From positions 183,666 to 247,665 of the forward strand of contig NZ_JAPNLJ010000007.1 of NCBI RefSeq assembly GCF_026627445.1: DNA of 64,000 bases. The letters are read 5' to 3'. How positions within the stretch are numbered: position 1 is the stretch's first letter; the number at the start of each line of letters is the position of its first letter. The position numbers were made by a program, and so were the translations under genes. The notes below the pieces were generated by a model that saw only the letters and a program-made list of their open reading frames with translations, made no database searches and was not told the DNA's origin. The stretch comes from Streptomyces sp. H27-H1. GTDB lineage: Bacteria; Actinomycetota; Actinomycetes; Streptomycetales; Streptomycetaceae. Below, in pieces: positions 38,423-49,060 of the stretch.

Positions 38423-40020
38423 CCCCGCCACCACACCGCCGTGTCGGCGGGCAGCACCGACGGGTCGGGGAGGTCCCCGCTCGCCAGCAGCGCCGTGCCG
38501 GGCGCGGGCATCCGTACCGGCTCGGCGGTCGTGTTCACCGTGCAGGTGAAGTCCCCCCGGCGGAAGGCCAGGACGCCCTCGGGGGCATCCAGCCACTCCA
38601 CCGCGTCGCCCGCGCCCAGCTCCGGGTGCGAGCGGCGCAGGCGCAGCGCGGCGCGGTAGAGCTCCAGGGTCGAGGCCGGGTCGCCGGTCTGCGCGGCCAC
38701 GCTCAGGCCGGCCCACTCGGCGGGCTGCGGCAGCCAGCTGCCGCCCGTACCGAAGCCGTACGGGGCTTCGGTACCCGACCACGGGATCGGTACGCGGCAG
38801 CCGTCGCGCAGCCCGTCCTGCCCGGCGCCGCGGGCGAAGGCCGGGTCCTGGCGGACGGAGTCGGGGAGTTCGGTGACCTCGGGGAGGCCGAGCTCCTCGC
38901 CCTGGTAGACGTACGCCGATCCGGGCAGGGCGAGCATCAGCAGCGCGGCCGCCCGCGCCCGGGCGAGGCCTTGCTCGCCGCCGCCGTAGCGGGTGACGTG
39001 GCGTACGACGTCGTGGTTGGACAGCACCCATGTGGTGGGGGCGCCCACCGGGCGCATCGCGTCCAGGGATTCGTCGATGGTGGCGCGCAGCGCCTTCGCG
39101 TCCCAGCCGGTGTTCAGGTAGTGGAAGTTGAAGGCCTGGTGCAGTTCGTCGGGCCGCAGGTACATGGCCGTGCGGTCGGCGCTGGGCGTCCAGGCCTCGG
39201 CGACGCCGATGCGGTCGCCCGCGTACTCGTCGAGGACCAGGCGCCAGGAGCGGTAGATCTCGTGGACGCCGTCCTGGTCGAAGAAGGGCAGCACCTGGTT
39301 GCCGAGCAGCTTGAGCTGTTCGCCGCGGCCGAGGTCGGGCAGGCCGGGGGCCTTGACCAGGCCGTGGGCCACGTCGATGCGGAAACCGTCGGCGCCGAGG
39401 TCGAGCCAGAAGCGCAGGATCGAGCGGAACTCGTCCTGGACGGCGGGGTGTTCCCAGTTGAAGTCGGGCTGCTCGGGGGCGAAGAGGTGCAGGTACCACT
39501 CCCCGTCGGCGATCCGGGTCCAGGCCGGCCCGCCGAAGATGGATTCCCAGTCGTTGGGGGGCTCGGTGCCGTCGGCGCCTCGGCCGGGGCGGAAGTGGAA
39601 GCGTTCGCGCAGCGGGCTGCCCGGGCCTTCGCGCAGCGCCTGCTTGAACCATTCGTGCTGGTCGGAGCAGTGGTTGGGGACCAGGTCGACGATGATCCGC
39701 AGGTCCAGGGCGTGGGCTTCGCGGATCACGGCGTCGGCGTCGTGGAGGCTGCCGAACATCGGGTCGATGGCCCTGTAGTCGGCGACGTCGTAGCCCGCGT
39801 CGGCCTGCGGGGAGGCGTAGAAGGGGCTGAGCCATACGGCGTCGACCCCGAGCTCCTTGAGGTAGGGAAGTCGGCTGCGGATGCCTTCGAGGTCCCCCAT
39901 GCCGTCTCCGTTGGAGTCGGCGAAACTGCGCGGATAGACCTGGTAGATCACCGCTTCTCTCCACCAGCCGGGCTGGGTGCCGGTGGAGGTGGGGAGCGCG
40001 TCGGCGAGGTGCTGGGTCAT
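38419..40020 (-). CDS. aglA: GH13 alpha-glucosidase/oligo-1,6-glucosidase (AglA type)
   Basis: 533 aa, cytoplasmic (no signal). GH13 motifs: YDVADYRAIDPMFG, IIVDLVPNHCSDQHEW, DGFRIDVAHG with nucleophile Asp (about 214), IGVAEAW with acid Glu (about 271), LSNHDVVRH with Asp (about 335). Hydrolyses imported maltodextrins to glucose. Located 74 bp downstream of malG, as aglA in S. coelicolor, and coupled to the LacI gene downstream. A close paralogue lies at 43533-45290 on the other side of malE. Confidence 0.92.
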   Translation of the reverse strand: MTQHLADALPTSTGTQPGWWREAVIYQVYPRSFADSNGDGMGDLEGIRSRLPYLKELGVDAVWLSPFYASPQADAGYDVADYRAIDPMFGSLHDADAVIREAHALDLRIIVDLVPNHCSDQHEWFKQALREGPGSPLRERFHFRPGRGADGTEPPNDWESIFGGPAWTRIADGEWYLHLFAPEQPDFNWEHPAVQDEFRSILRFWLDLGADGFRIDVAHGLVKAPGLPDLGRGEQLKLLGNQVLPFFDQDGVHEIYRSWRLVLDEYAGDRIGVAEAWTPSADRTAMYLRPDELHQAFNFHYLNTGWDAKALRATIDESLDAMRPVGAPTTWVLSNHDVVRHVTRYGGGEQGLARARAAALLMLALPGSAYVYQGEELGLPEVTELPDSVRQDPAFARGAGQDGLRDGCRVPIPWSGTEAPYGFGTGGSWLPQPAEWAGLSVAAQTGDPASTLELYRAALRLRRSHPELGAGDAVEWLDAPEGVLAFRRGDFTCTVNTTAEPVRMPAPGTALLASGDLPDPSVLPADTAVWWRG

Positions 40021-40094
40021 GTCGTCCTTGGAGAGGTCGGGCCGGGGGTGAGAGGGGGCGGGCGCAGCGGGTGGTCAGCCCGTGACGGGGCGGG

Positions 40095-40979
40095 TCAGCC
40101 CTTGGTCGCGCCTGCCGTCATCCCGGCGACGAGGTGACGCTGGGCGAAGAGGAAGAAGAACGCCGCGGGGATGGCGATGAGGATGGAAGCGGCGCTCATC
40201 GCACCCCAGTTGGAGGTGTACTGGGTGACGAAGGTCTGCAGTCCGCCGGCCAGGGTGAGGTGTTCGTCGCCGACCATGAAGGCGGAGGCGTACGCGACTT
40301 CGCCCCAGGCGGTGATGAAGGCGTAGAAGCCGGTGACCGCGAGGCCGGGTTTGGCCAGCGGGAGGATGAGGCGCCAGAAGGTGCCGAAGGGGTTGAGTCC
40401 GTCGACCCGGCCGGATTCGTCGATCTCGATCGGGATCGTGTCGAAGAAGCCCTTCATCATCCAGGCGCAGAACGGCACGGCGATGGTGAGGTAGGTGATC
40501 ACGAGGCCGAGCGGCTGGTTCAGCAGTCCGAGCTGTCCCATGAGGTTGTAGAGCGGGACGATGAGGATGGCCATCGGGAACATCTGGGTGATGAGCAGGG
40601 TCCACATCAGCGGCTTCATTCCGGGGAACTTGAAGCGGCTGACGGCGTATCCGGTGGTGGCGGCGATGAACACCCCGAGGACGGTGGTGATGCCGGCGAC
40701 CAGGACGGAGTTGCCGAACCAGGTGAGGAAGGAGGTCGACTCCGCGAGGTAGCGGTAGTTGTCGAGGGTCGGTTCCTTCACGAAGTCCGTGGTGATGGCG
40801 TGCTTCGCGGGCTTGAGGGAGGTGAGCAGGACCCACAGCACCGGGAAGATGGCGATCACCGACGCGATGGCCAGGGTGGCGTGCAGACCGGCGGAGGCGA
40901 GCGGGGAGCGCTTGCCGCGCGGGCGGACGGAAGCCGCCGTGGCGGACGTCCTGGGACTGGCGTTCGTCGTCACGGTCAC
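40095..40979 (-). CDS. malG: maltose/maltodextrin ABC permease MalG
   Basis: 294-aa inner-membrane permease, six helices. The EAA loop is ESGRVDGLNPFGTFWRLILP, with the conserved Gly. MalG-type C-terminus LVAGMTAGATKG. GTG at 40979 overlaps the malF stop (GTGA), indicating coupling. The ATPase is not in the cluster; streptomycetes use the shared MsiK ATPase (established knowledge). Confidence 0.94.
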   Translation of the reverse strand: MTVTTNASPRTSATAASVRPRGKRSPLASAGLHATLAIASVIAIFPVLWVLLTSLKPAKHAITTDFVKEPTLDNYRYLAESTSFLTWFGNSVLVAGITTVLGVFIAATTGYAVSRFKFPGMKPLMWTLLITQMFPMAILIVPLYNLMGQLGLLNQPLGLVITYLTIAVPFCAWMMKGFFDTIPIEIDESGRVDGLNPFGTFWRLILPLAKPGLAVTGFYAFITAWGEVAYASAFMVGDEHLTLAGGLQTFVTQYTSNWGAMSAASILIAIPAAFFFLFAQRHLVAGMTAGATKG

Positions 40980-42031
40980 CACACCTCTCCCTGCTTGCGC
41001 AGCGAGCGCCGGTAGACCAGCGCGAAGATCATGAGCAGCAGGAGGATCAGTACGCCCCAGGTCGCCGAGACGGCGAAGTCGCGCGGGCTCGTCACGAACG
41101 CCTCCCGGAAGGCCTGGGTCACCAGGATCTCGGTGGCGTCTCCGGGACCGCCCCGGGTGAGCAGGAAGATCACCGGGAACATGTTGAAGGTCCAGATGGT
41201 GGAGAGCAGGATCACGGTCATGCTGACCGAGCGCAGCCCCGGCAGGGTGATGTGGCGGAACCGCTGCCAGGGTCGGGCCCCGTCCATCTCGGCGGCCTCG
41301 TAGAGCTCGCCGGGGATCGACTGCATGCCGCCGAGCAGGGCGACCATCATGAAGGGGACGCCGAGCCAGACGTTGACGGCGATGACCGCGATCTTGGCCC
41401 AGTTCGGGTCGTCGAGCCACGGGACGGCGGAGATGCCGCCGCCTTCGAGGATCTTGTTGAGGATGCCGTTGTCGCGGTTGAAGAGGAACCGCCAGGCGAA
41501 GACGGAGACGAATCCGGGAACGGCCCAGGGCAGGATGAGCGCCATCCGGTAGGCGGCGCGGCCCTTGAACTCGCGGTTGAGCAGGGTGGCGAGGCCGAGG
41601 CCGAGCGCGAAGGTGATCGACACGCAGGCGACGGTCCACAGCACCGTCCACACCAGCCGCTGCAGGAACACCGGGTCGGCGAGGACGGCGGCGTAGTTGT
41701 CGAGTCCGACGAACTCGTACGTCGCCTCGATGTGGTTGGCGCCGATGGTGCGGCCGACGTTGCGCTCGGTGGCGTCGGTCAGCGACAGGTAGACGCCGCG
41801 CACGAGCGGCCAGCCGATGATCACGCCGAGCACGAGCACCACGGGGGTGATCATGGCCCAGGCGTACCAGTGGGTGGCCAGGGCCCGCTTCAGCCCGGGG
41901 CCGGCGGAGCGCTTCCCGCCGTCGGTCCTGCTGTCAGTCCTGCGGCTACGGCCGCGGGCGGCGTTGTCGGCATCCTGACCGACCTCGCTGCCCGCGGCCT
42001 TCGCCACCGACTGGCTGGTGTGAGCAGCCAT
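40976..42031 (-). CDS. malF: maltose/maltodextrin ABC permease MalF
   Basis: 351 aa. A 50-residue charged cytosolic N-terminus precedes six transmembrane helices (first at about residues 58-80). The ABC-permease EAA loop is EAAEMDGARPWQRFRHITLP. Pairs with MalG to form the channel. Starts 6 bp after the malE stop, in the malEFG operon. Confidence 0.94.
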   Translation of the reverse strand: MAAHTSQSVAKAAGSEVGQDADNAARGRSRRTDSRTDGGKRSAGPGLKRALATHWYAWAMITPVVLVLGVIIGWPLVRGVYLSLTDATERNVGRTIGANHIEATYEFVGLDNYAAVLADPVFLQRLVWTVLWTVACVSITFALGLGLATLLNREFKGRAAYRMALILPWAVPGFVSVFAWRFLFNRDNGILNKILEGGGISAVPWLDDPNWAKIAVIAVNVWLGVPFMMVALLGGMQSIPGELYEAAEMDGARPWQRFRHITLPGLRSVSMTVILLSTIWTFNMFPVIFLLTRGGPGDATEILVTQAFREAFVTSPRDFAVSATWGVLILLLLMIFALVYRRSLRKQGEVW

Positions 42032-42037
42032 GGTTCG

Positions 42038-43312
42038 TTACTTCCAGCCCTTGAGGATCTTGCGGAATTCGACGCCGGCCGCCTTGGCCGCGTCCTCAGG
42101 GCTCGACGCCCCGGTGATCGCCTTGGTGTATTCGACCTTGAGCGGCTCGAAGAGGGAGCCGTTCTCCGGGATCCAGGCGCGCTCGACGGCCTTGTCCACG
42201 GCCGGCTTGAAGAACTGGACCATCTCGTTCGACTTGACGTCGGGCTGCTCGTAGGCGGCGGTCCGGGTCGGGAGCAGGCTCAGGTCCTTGGTGGACTGCA
42301 CCTGGACCTCCTGGGAGGTCATGTAGTCGACGAAGGCGTTCGCCGCGGCGATGTTCTTGGAGCCCGCGTAGACGGCGAGGTCGTGGCCGCCCTGCGGGGC
42401 GCCCGCCTTGACGGAGCCGGCCGGGACCGCGGCGACGCCGAGGTTGGTCTTGTCCTTGAACTGGTCGCCCGCCAGGCTGTCGGCCACGGCCCAGGGGCCG
42501 TTGATCATCATCGCGGCCTCGCCCGTCTTGAAGGCGGTCTGCATGTTGACCCAGCCGTCGGTGGCGTTGGTGATCGCCGCACCCGAGGTGACCAGGTCAC
42601 GAGCGGCCTTGAAGGCCTTGACGCCCGCCGCGTTGTCGACGGTGACCGTCTTGGTCTTCGCGTCGACGAGGTCGCCGCCCTCTCCGTAGATGAGGGGGAG
42701 GAACCAGTAGGAGTCGTCGCCGCGCAGGTAGAGGCCGGCCTTGCCGCTCTTGGCCTTGATGGCGGCGGCGGCGGTCTTGACCTCCTCCAGGGTCTTGGGA
42801 GGCTGGACGCCGGCGTCGGCGAGCATCTTCTTGTTGTAGAAGAGGCCGAGGCTGTCGATGACCTGCGGGACGGCGTAGGTCTTGCCCTCGTACTTGCCGC
42901 TCGCGGCGGCCTGGGGCAGGAATTCGGCGTCGATCTTCTTGGCCGTGTCCGCCGGCACCTCGGCGAGGTAGCCGAGCGAGGCGAAGTCGGCGACCCAGCC
43001 GACGTCGGCGCGGATCACATCGGGGGCCTCGGAGCCGCTGCTGAAGGCGTTCTTGACCTTGTTCTGCGCGTCGCCGTAGGGGACGTTGACGTACTTGACG
43101 GTCACCTTGGGGTGCTTGGCGGTGAACGCCTCTGCGATCTTCTGGAAGGACGCCTTTTCGGCGTCGTTCGAGGTGTCCCACCACGTGACCGTGCCGGAGA
43201 GCTCTCCGTCGGCCTTGGCGCCGTCGCCGGCGTCCTTGGTGTCACCGCCGCAAGCCGTCGCCGCGAGCGCCAGAGCCGCGACCAGCGCGGTGGCCGCTAT
43301 GCCACGCCGCAT
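42038..43312 (-). CDS. malE: maltodextrin-binding lipoprotein MalE
   Basis: 424 aa, extracellular substrate-binding lipoprotein of the MalEFG importer. Signal with lipobox LAATACGGD, so Cys21 is the likely lipidation site. The body has WWDTSNDAEKASFQKIAEAF, GDAQNKVKNAFSSGSEAPDV and INGPWAVADSL. ATG at 43312 follows AAGGAG at 5 nt. First gene of malEFG-aglA-lacI; divergent from the GH13 gene at 43533 across a 220-bp region holding a CTTGC-N11-GCAAG operator. Confidence 0.94.
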   Translation of the reverse strand: MRRGIAATALVAALALAATACGGDTKDAGDGAKADGELSGTVTWWDTSNDAEKASFQKIAEAFTAKHPKVTVKYVNVPYGDAQNKVKNAFSSGSEAPDVIRADVGWVADFASLGYLAEVPADTAKKIDAEFLPQAAASGKYEGKTYAVPQVIDSLGLFYNKKMLADAGVQPPKTLEEVKTAAAAIKAKSGKAGLYLRGDDSYWFLPLIYGEGGDLVDAKTKTVTVDNAAGVKAFKAARDLVTSGAAITNATDGWVNMQTAFKTGEAAMMINGPWAVADSLAGDQFKDKTNLGVAAVPAGSVKAGAPQGGHDLAVYAGSKNIAAANAFVDYMTSQEVQVQSTKDLSLLPTRTAAYEQPDVKSNEMVQFFKPAVDKAVERAWIPENGSLFEPLKVEYTKAITGASSPEDAAKAAGVEFRKILKGWK

Positions 43313-43395
43313 ATGAACTCCTTCGATGATCCCGGCCGCGCCTCGCGGTCCCGAGTTGCCGAGAACGTAACAAGCCTGAAAGCCGACCGAAAGAC

Positions 43396-43416
43396 CTTGC
43401 GGCAAATTTCTGCAAG
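43396..43416. promoter_or_regulatory. candidate MalR operator O1 in the malE/GH13 divergent region
   Basis: CTTGC-N11-GCAAG (43396-43400 and 43412-43416), with inner GGCAAATTTCT. It is 84 bp upstream of malE. A further related half-site TTGCCGCAGCTTGCTG lies at 43451-43466. Confidence 0.6.
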
Positions 43417-43532
43417 AACGGTTGATCGTTACATCTGCGTGTCCGTACGGTTGCCGCAGCTTGCTGTTAGTTCGAACCCTCTTCGACTGTCCGGGCCCGC
43501 AACCAGGGGGTGTGTACGCGCGTTGACCCGAT

Positions 43533-45290
<1,758 letters not shown>

Positions 45291-45301
45291 CGTGCGACCG
45301 G

Positions 45302-45307
45302 TACAGT
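45302..45307 (+). promoter_or_regulatory. candidate -10 box for leaderless malR mRNA
   Basis: TACAGT, 8 bp before the GTG at 45316. No purine-rich ribosome site lies between, so transcription could start on or next to the start codon. No clear -35 element. Confidence 0.3.
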
Positions 45308-45315
45308 CCAATCCC

Positions 45316-46356
45316 GTGACCGCACGGCTAGCCGACATCGCAGCCCAGGCGGGGGTCAGCGAAGCCACAGTCAGCCGCGTGCTCAACGGCAAGCCCGGTG
45401 TGGCCGCAGGCACCCGTGAATCCGTGCTGGCCGCCCTCGACGTCCTCGGCTACGAACGCCCCGTACGGCTGCGCCAGCGCAGCGCGGGACTCGTCGGCCT
45501 GATAACTCCCGAGCTCGACAACCCCATCTTCCCGGCGCTCGCCCAGGTCATCGGCCAGGCGCTGACCCGGCAGGGGTACACGCCGGTGCTGGCCACGCAG
45601 ACGCCGGGCGGGTCCACCGAGGACGAGCTGACGGAGATGCTGGTCGACCGCGGGGTCTCCGGGATCATCTTCGTCTCCGGACTGCACGCGGACACCACGG
45701 CCGACATGGGCCGCTACGACCAACTCCGCGGCCAGGGCGTCCCGTACGTCCTCATCAACGGCTTCTCCGACAAGGTGCGGGCCCCCTTCGTCTCCCCCGA
45801 CGACCGGGCCGCGATGCAGCTCGCGGTGACCCATCTGACGGCGCTCGGGCACACCCGGATCGGGCTGGCCGTCGGGCCCAAGCGGTTCGTGCCGGTGCTC
45901 CGCAAGATCGAGGGTTTCCGGCTGGGCATGAAGGAGCGCCTCGGACTCACCGAGGACGAGGTCGAGGAGCTCATCCAGCACTCCCTCTACACGCTGGAGG
46001 GCGGCCAGGCCGCCGCGGCGGCGCTCATCTCGCGCGGCTGCACGGCGGTGGTGTGCGCGAGCGACATGATGGCGCTCGGTGCGATCCGGGCGGCCCGGCA
46101 GCAGGGGCTCAAGGTTCCGCAGGACGTGTCGGTGGTCGGGTTCGACGACTCCCCGCTCATAGCGTTCACGGATCCGCCGCTGACCACCATCCGCCAGCCC
46201 GTGCAGGCCATGGGCCAGGCCGCGGTACGGACCCTGCTGGAGGAGATCGGCGGTACGCCGGCCCCGCACAGCGAGTTCGTCTTCCTGCCCGAGCTGGTGG
46301 TCCGCGGTTCGACCGCTTCGGGCCCGCAGCAGGGCCGGGGCCCCGCGCGCCCCTGA
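45316..46356 (+). CDS. malR: LacI-family maltose regulator MalR
   Basis: 346 aa. HTH LADIAAQAGVSEATVSRVLNG, hinge GYERPVRLRQR, sensor domain with GLVGLITPELDNPIFPAL, VLINGFSDKVRAPFVSPDD, GLTEDEVEELIQHSLYTLEGG and VSVVGFDDSPLIAFTDPPLT. In S. coelicolor malR lies next to malE and represses it; position and sequence agree. The GTG start at 45316 lacks a Shine-Dalgarno sequence, and TACAGT at 45302 suggests leaderless initiation. The gene lies 25 bp after the GH13 paralogue. Confidence 0.92.
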   Translation: MTARLADIAAQAGVSEATVSRVLNGKPGVAAGTRESVLAALDVLGYERPVRLRQRSAGLVGLITPELDNPIFPALAQVIGQALTRQGYTPVLATQTPGGSTEDELTEMLVDRGVSGIIFVSGLHADTTADMGRYDQLRGQGVPYVLINGFSDKVRAPFVSPDDRAAMQLAVTHLTALGHTRIGLAVGPKRFVPVLRKIEGFRLGMKERLGLTEDEVEELIQHSLYTLEGGQAAAAALISRGCTAVVCASDMMALGAIRAARQQGLKVPQDVSVVGFDDSPLIAFTDPPLTTIRQPVQAMGQAAVRTLLEEIGGTPAPHSEFVFLPELVVRGSTASGPQQGRGPARP

Positions 46357-46519
46357 GGCAGCCCAAGGGCTTCCGGCCCCTGAGGTTCCCGTGCTCCTTG
46401 TGCCTCCCGAACCCTTAGGGGAGCCCGGCCGCGGGTCGTCCGAGAGGCGGAGAGGCTGCGGCCAAGACCGTCCCGAGGGATGATCGGAGGCGTGTCCGCA
46501 TCTGGCAGACTCTTTTCCT

Positions 46520-47440
46520 ATGGGTGAAGCGAGCGTGAAGACACTGGATACCCGGACGGACGTCTCGTCACCCCCCGTGGCCGAGAGCCAGGACCGCCCG
46601 GAGTCGTCCGAGCGTGCGCTGCTCTCCAGGCTGCGCGTGCCCCGGCGCCCCCGGATCTGGTTCGAGGTCCTGCTGATCCTGGTCAGCTACTGGACGTACT
46701 CGCTGATCCGCAACGCCGTGCCCGAGCAGAAGGCGGCCGCGCTCGCGAACGCCGACTGGATCTGGAAGGTCGAGCAGACCCTCGGCATCGCCGTGGAGCA
46801 GAGCGTCAACCACGCCGTGAACTCGGTGACGTGGCTGGTGGTCGGCATGAACTACTACTACGCCACGCTCCACTTCGTCATGACCATCGGCGTCCTGGTC
46901 TGGATCTACCGCTTTCATCCCGGGCGTTACGCGGCCACCCGCCTGATCCTCTTCGCCACCACGGGCGTGGCCCTGGTCGGCTACTACTTCTACCCGCTCG
47001 CGCCGCCCCGGCTGATGAACGGGCAGGGTTTGGACGGGCGGGGCTTCGTGGACACGGTGCTGGTCCACCACACCTGGGGCTCCATGGCCTCGGGCAACCT
47101 CAAGCACATGTCGAACCAGTACGCGGCCATGCCCTCGATGCACATAGGGTGGTCGCTCTGGTGCGGGCTGACGATCTTCGCGGTCGCCTCCGCCCCCTGG
47201 GCCCGGATCCTGGGCCTGCTCTACCCGACGGCGACACTGATCGTGATCGTGTCCACCGCCAACCACTTCTGGCTCGACGCCGTCGGCGGCATGCTCTGCC
47301 TGGCCTTCGGCTACGGCGTCTCCCGCGCCTGGTACGGCTCGCTGCCGCACCGGCTGCCGCGCCGGCCCGAGGAGACCGGCCGCCACCCGGTGGCGGCGGC
47401 CGTGCTGAACCATCCGGCGCTGAGCCGCTTCCGGCGCTGA
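46520..47440 (+). CDS. PAP2 superfamily membrane phosphatase (PAP2_3 type)
   Basis: 306 aa. A 45-residue polar N-terminus precedes about six transmembrane helices. Phosphatase motifs: MPSMHIGWSLWCG (SxxxH-like, catalytic His) and TANHFWLDAVGG (second His, Asp). The YPLAPPRLM motif precedes them. Resembles inositol phosphorylceramide-synthase-like and aureobasidin-type PAP2 proteins; it likely acts on a lipid phosphate at the outer membrane face. Substrate unknown. Confidence 0.88.
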   Translation: MGEASVKTLDTRTDVSSPPVAESQDRPESSERALLSRLRVPRRPRIWFEVLLILVSYWTYSLIRNAVPEQKAAALANADWIWKVEQTLGIAVEQSVNHAVNSVTWLVVGMNYYYATLHFVMTIGVLVWIYRFHPGRYAATRLILFATTGVALVGYYFYPLAPPRLMNGQGLDGRGFVDTVLVHHTWGSMASGNLKHMSNQYAAMPSMHIGWSLWCGLTIFAVASAPWARILGLLYPTATLIVIVSTANHFWLDAVGGMLCLAFGYGVSRAWYGSLPHRLPRRPEETGRHPVAAAVLNHPALSRFRR

Positions 47441-47458
47441 GCGCGCGGGGCGCGCTCC

Positions 47459-49060
47459 TCACGGCTCCCTGTGGGTGATCCGGCCGCCCGACATGGTGAG
47501 CCGGACCGGCGCCCCTGCCAGCTCGTCCGCCGCGGCGTCCACCGGATCCAGGCCGAAGGCGGTCAGGTCCGCCCGGAACCCGGGCGCGATCCGGCCCGCC
47601 ACCGCTTCCTCCCCCGCCGCCAGCGCGGCGTGCGAGGTCATGCCCTCCAGTGCCATCAGCCCGCTCAGGGCCGCCCCGGTCCAGGCCCCCGTACCGGCCG
47701 AGGCCGCCCCGCGCGGGCTGCGGGCGGTGGCGAGGATCTGGCGGGCGTCGTACTGGGCGATCGGCCAGTCCGAGCCCAGCGCGAGCACCGCGCCGGCCTC
47801 GCGCAGGTCCCGGCAGCGCCAGGCGCGGCCGGCCCGCTCCTCCCCCAGCCGCTTGGACCACTCGTCGCTGTGGTCGGCCCGGGTGTACGCGGTGTGCGGC
47901 GGCTGCATGGAGGCGATCACCCCGAGCTCCGCGAACCGCTTCAGCTGGCCGTCCGGGACCGTCTCGATGTGCTCGATCCGGTGCCGCATCCGGGCCCGCG
48001 CGCCCAGTGACTGCACGGTGTCCAGGACGTGCCGTACCGCCGCGTCGCCGATGGCGTGGGTCGCGGTGCGCACGCCGGCCGCGTCGAGGACCCGTACCGC
48101 CTCGGCGTACGCGTGCGGGTCGGGCCAGAAGGCGTCCGTGCCCCGGCCGTGGCAGTCGGCGTGCTCGAGCCAGGCGGTGCCCCCCTCGACCGTGCCGTCC
48201 ATGAAGAACTTGACCCCGCCGACCTTCCAGTGGCGGCCCAGGAGCCGTTGCAGCCCGATCAGCTCCTCCAGGTCGGCCGTGGTGGCGCCCGGCATGCACC
48301 AGGGCGAGAGGTTCAGCCGCAGCGGCAGGTCGCCCTCGTACTCCGCGGTCGCCAGCAGGGCCGGTACGTCCCCGTCGCCGAGGTCCATGACGTGCGCACC
48401 GGTCAGGCCCGTGGCGGCCATGTCGCTGAGCAGTCCCGTGAGGCGCTCCCGGCGCTCGGTGTACGCGGGCTTCGGCGCGAGCGAGCCGACCAGGGCCATC
48501 GCGGCGTGTTCGACGAGGTGGCCGGTGGGGCGCCCGTCGGGATCGCAGACGATCTCGGAGCGCTGGGTGAAGGTGCGCGGGCCGGTGATCCCGGCGGCGG
48601 CCAGGGCCGCGCCGGAGGCGAGGGCGGAGTGGCCGTCGTAGAGGCGCAGGAAGGCGGGGGCGCCGGCGAGGGCCTCCTCGACCAGGGCCTTGTCGAGGGG
48701 GCGGCCGCCGAAGGCGTTGTGGTCGAGGCCGAAGCCGGTGACCCAGCCGCCGGGGCCCCGGTCGGCGGTGCGCAGGGCGGCGCGGAGCTGGTCGAGGTCG
48801 GTGACGGCGGAGAGGTCCGTGCCGCCTGCCATCTCGATGCCCCAGACGGGGTGACTGTGGGCGTCGGTGAGGCCGGGGGTGAGGGTGGCGCCGGCGAGGT
48901 CGATGGTTTCGGTGCCGGGGCCGCGCCAGTCGCGGACGTCGGCCTCGTCTCCGACGGCGACGATGTCGCCGCCGAGGACGGCTACCGCGCGGGCCTCGGG
49001 GCGGGCGGGGTCGAGGGTGCGGACGCGGGCTCCGGTGAGGACGGTGTCGGCAGCGGGCAC
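47459..49060 (-). CDS. YtcJ-type amidohydrolase
   Basis: 533 aa of the amidohydrolase 3 family. Metal-binding TPGLTDAHSHP near residue 60. VKFFMDGTVEGGTAW, ATHAIGDAAV, RIEHIET and GSDWPIAQYDARQ supply the other ligands. The C-terminal small domain is GFRADLTAFGLDPVD. GTG at 49060 with AAGGAGAA 8 nt upstream. It overlaps the end of the permease gene by 79 bp, so the two form an operon in which the permease probably imports the substrate (an N-acyl or amide compound, inferred). Confidence 0.9.
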   Translation of the reverse strand: MPAADTVLTGARVRTLDPARPEARAVAVLGGDIVAVGDEADVRDWRGPGTETIDLAGATLTPGLTDAHSHPVWGIEMAGGTDLSAVTDLDQLRAALRTADRGPGGWVTGFGLDHNAFGGRPLDKALVEEALAGAPAFLRLYDGHSALASGAALAAAGITGPRTFTQRSEIVCDPDGRPTGHLVEHAAMALVGSLAPKPAYTERRERLTGLLSDMAATGLTGAHVMDLGDGDVPALLATAEYEGDLPLRLNLSPWCMPGATTADLEELIGLQRLLGRHWKVGGVKFFMDGTVEGGTAWLEHADCHGRGTDAFWPDPHAYAEAVRVLDAAGVRTATHAIGDAAVRHVLDTVQSLGARARMRHRIEHIETVPDGQLKRFAELGVIASMQPPHTAYTRADHSDEWSKRLGEERAGRAWRCRDLREAGAVLALGSDWPIAQYDARQILATARSPRGAASAGTGAWTGAALSGLMALEGMTSHAALAAGEEAVAGRIAPGFRADLTAFGLDPVDAAADELAGAPVRLTMSGGRITHREP

